Below, piece after piece: positions 5,017 through 5,658 of a stretch of 5,658 bases of DNA. A model generated the notes under the pieces. The model made no database searches and was not told the origin of the DNA. It saw only the letters and a list, made by a program, of their open reading frames with translations. The number at the start of each line of letters is the position of its first letter. Within the stretch, counting starts at the first letter, position 1. The position numbers were made by a program, and so were the translations under genes. Source of the DNA: Syntrophomonas sp. UBA5432 (GTDB lineage: Bacteria > Bacillota > Syntrophomonadia > Syntrophomonadales > Syntrophomonadaceae); contig DIRQ01000082.1 of the NCBI GenBank assembly GCA_002424365.1, positions 1 through 5,658 of the forward strand. The letters run 5' to 3'.

Positions 5017-5658
5017 ATGTACATGCCGAAGCCATTAAAAAACAAAGGAGTATTAACGTTACAACCACATGATCATGCCTGCCTGATATATGAATCGGAA
5101 AACGAGTGGCAGGACAATGTTATTCCTTTTCTTATAGCGGGGTTAGAAAAAGGGGAGAAATGTGTTTACGGGCTTAATCACCGAACTAAGCAATATATTA
5201 AAGCTTGTCTCCAGAAAGAAGGTATAGATGTAACAACCTACGAAAAATCGGGACAACTTTTAATTTTAGACAAAAGCGTGCTGCCACAGGAACAGGATAT
5301 TGACCGCATGGATCAGATACAGGATTTCTATATAAAATTTCTGGAACAATCTCTAGCTCAAGGTTACCCAGCAGTCCGTTTTACTAATGAATCTTTGTAT
5401 ACCTTATTGGGGCTGGATTCTGCCCATAGGATGGTAGAATTTAATTCCCGTATGAATACCATTATTTTCCCTAATTACCCCTGCGTAGCTCTCTGCCAGT
5501 ATGATCGTTTTAAAACTGACCCCAAAATATTAAAATATGCTATCCTTAGCCATCCTATACTAATCAGAAACAGTGAACTTTATGTTAACCTTTCCAGTAT
5601 TCGCGATGAACGCTTTTTAGAAATAACTAGTGACCGCTGGGAAGCTGAACACTGGTTG
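5017..5658 (+). CDS. MEDS (DcmR-type) sensory domain protein, C-terminus beyond window
   Basis: There are 214 codons with no stop before the right edge. The protein has no signal peptide or membrane segment, so it should be cytosolic. After about 17 residues it reads HDHACLIYES (18-27), then PFLIAGLEKGEKCVYG (37-52). A middle segment is VRFTNESLYTLLG (120-132), and CQYDRF..DPKIL..AILSHPILIRN (160-185) ends the unit. This order (HxC-Y-E start, PFL..GL.kGEkc.Y, C-YDR, then HP near the end) is that of the MEDS domain, described in the methanogen/methylotroph sensor DcmR and common in Firmicutes and archaea. Such domains are thought to sense small molecules and are often followed by PAS and histidine-kinase or DNA-binding parts. 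What follows here is outside the window; residues 190-214 (RFLEITSDRWEAEHWL) already look like the linker. The first ATG (5017) is chosen from its G-rich site; an ATG two codons later is possible. The ligand is unknown. Confidence 0.8.
   Translation, partial: MYMPKPLKNKGVLTLQPHDHACLIYESENEWQDNVIPFLIAGLEKGEKCVYGLNHRTKQYIKACLQKEGIDVTTYEKSGQLLILDKSVLPQEQDIDRMDQIQDFYIKFLEQSLAQGYPAVRFTNESLYTLLGLDSAHRMVEFNSRMNTIIFPNYPCVALCQYDRFKTDPKILKYAILSHPILIRNSELYVNLSSIRDERFLEITSDRWEAEHWL

Overview
The window looks like chromosomal housekeeping DNA from a low-to-moderate G+C Firmicute, most likely of the Clostridia type. Three things point there. A large SRP RNA carries an Alu domain as in Bacillus. The order SRP RNA - dnaX - ybaB matches the Bacillus subtilis scr-dnaX-yaaK(-recR) locus. 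The ribosome binding sites are strong AGGAGG or AAAGGAG types. A genus cannot be named from the sequence alone.

Left part, minus strand (about 2285 down to 1): a sigma-A-like promoter (TTGCCA-17-TACAAT) drives an SRP RNA of about 275 nt. After a spacer holding a degenerate 7-bp tandem repeat comes dnaX (DNA polymerase III gamma/tau). The nucleoid protein gene ybaB follows it immediately and runs off the left edge. No terminator is visible between the SRP RNA and dnaX, so read-through is likely. recR is the gene expected beyond the edge.

Middle, plus strand (2505-3929): a CshA-type DEAD-box RNA helicase, probably starting at an internal TTG codon rather than the upstream ATG. It converges on an RluA/RluD-family pseudouridine synthase (minus strand, 3951-4856). 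A single short hairpin sits between the two stop codons and may end transcription from both sides.

Right part: a divergent intergenic region (4857-5016) holds a perfect 7-3-7 palindrome and candidate promoters in both directions. From 5017 a plus-strand gene runs off the right edge; its 214 visible codons look like a MEDS (DcmR-type) sensory domain.

The genes share an RNA theme (SRP RNA, RNA helicase, rRNA or tRNA modification) beside replication and recombination genes, which is normal core-genome content. I see no mobile element, CRISPR array, toxin-antitoxin module or clearly new system. The points most worth a second look are the divergent palindrome next to the MEDS gene, the SRP precursor stem, and the heptamer repeat.
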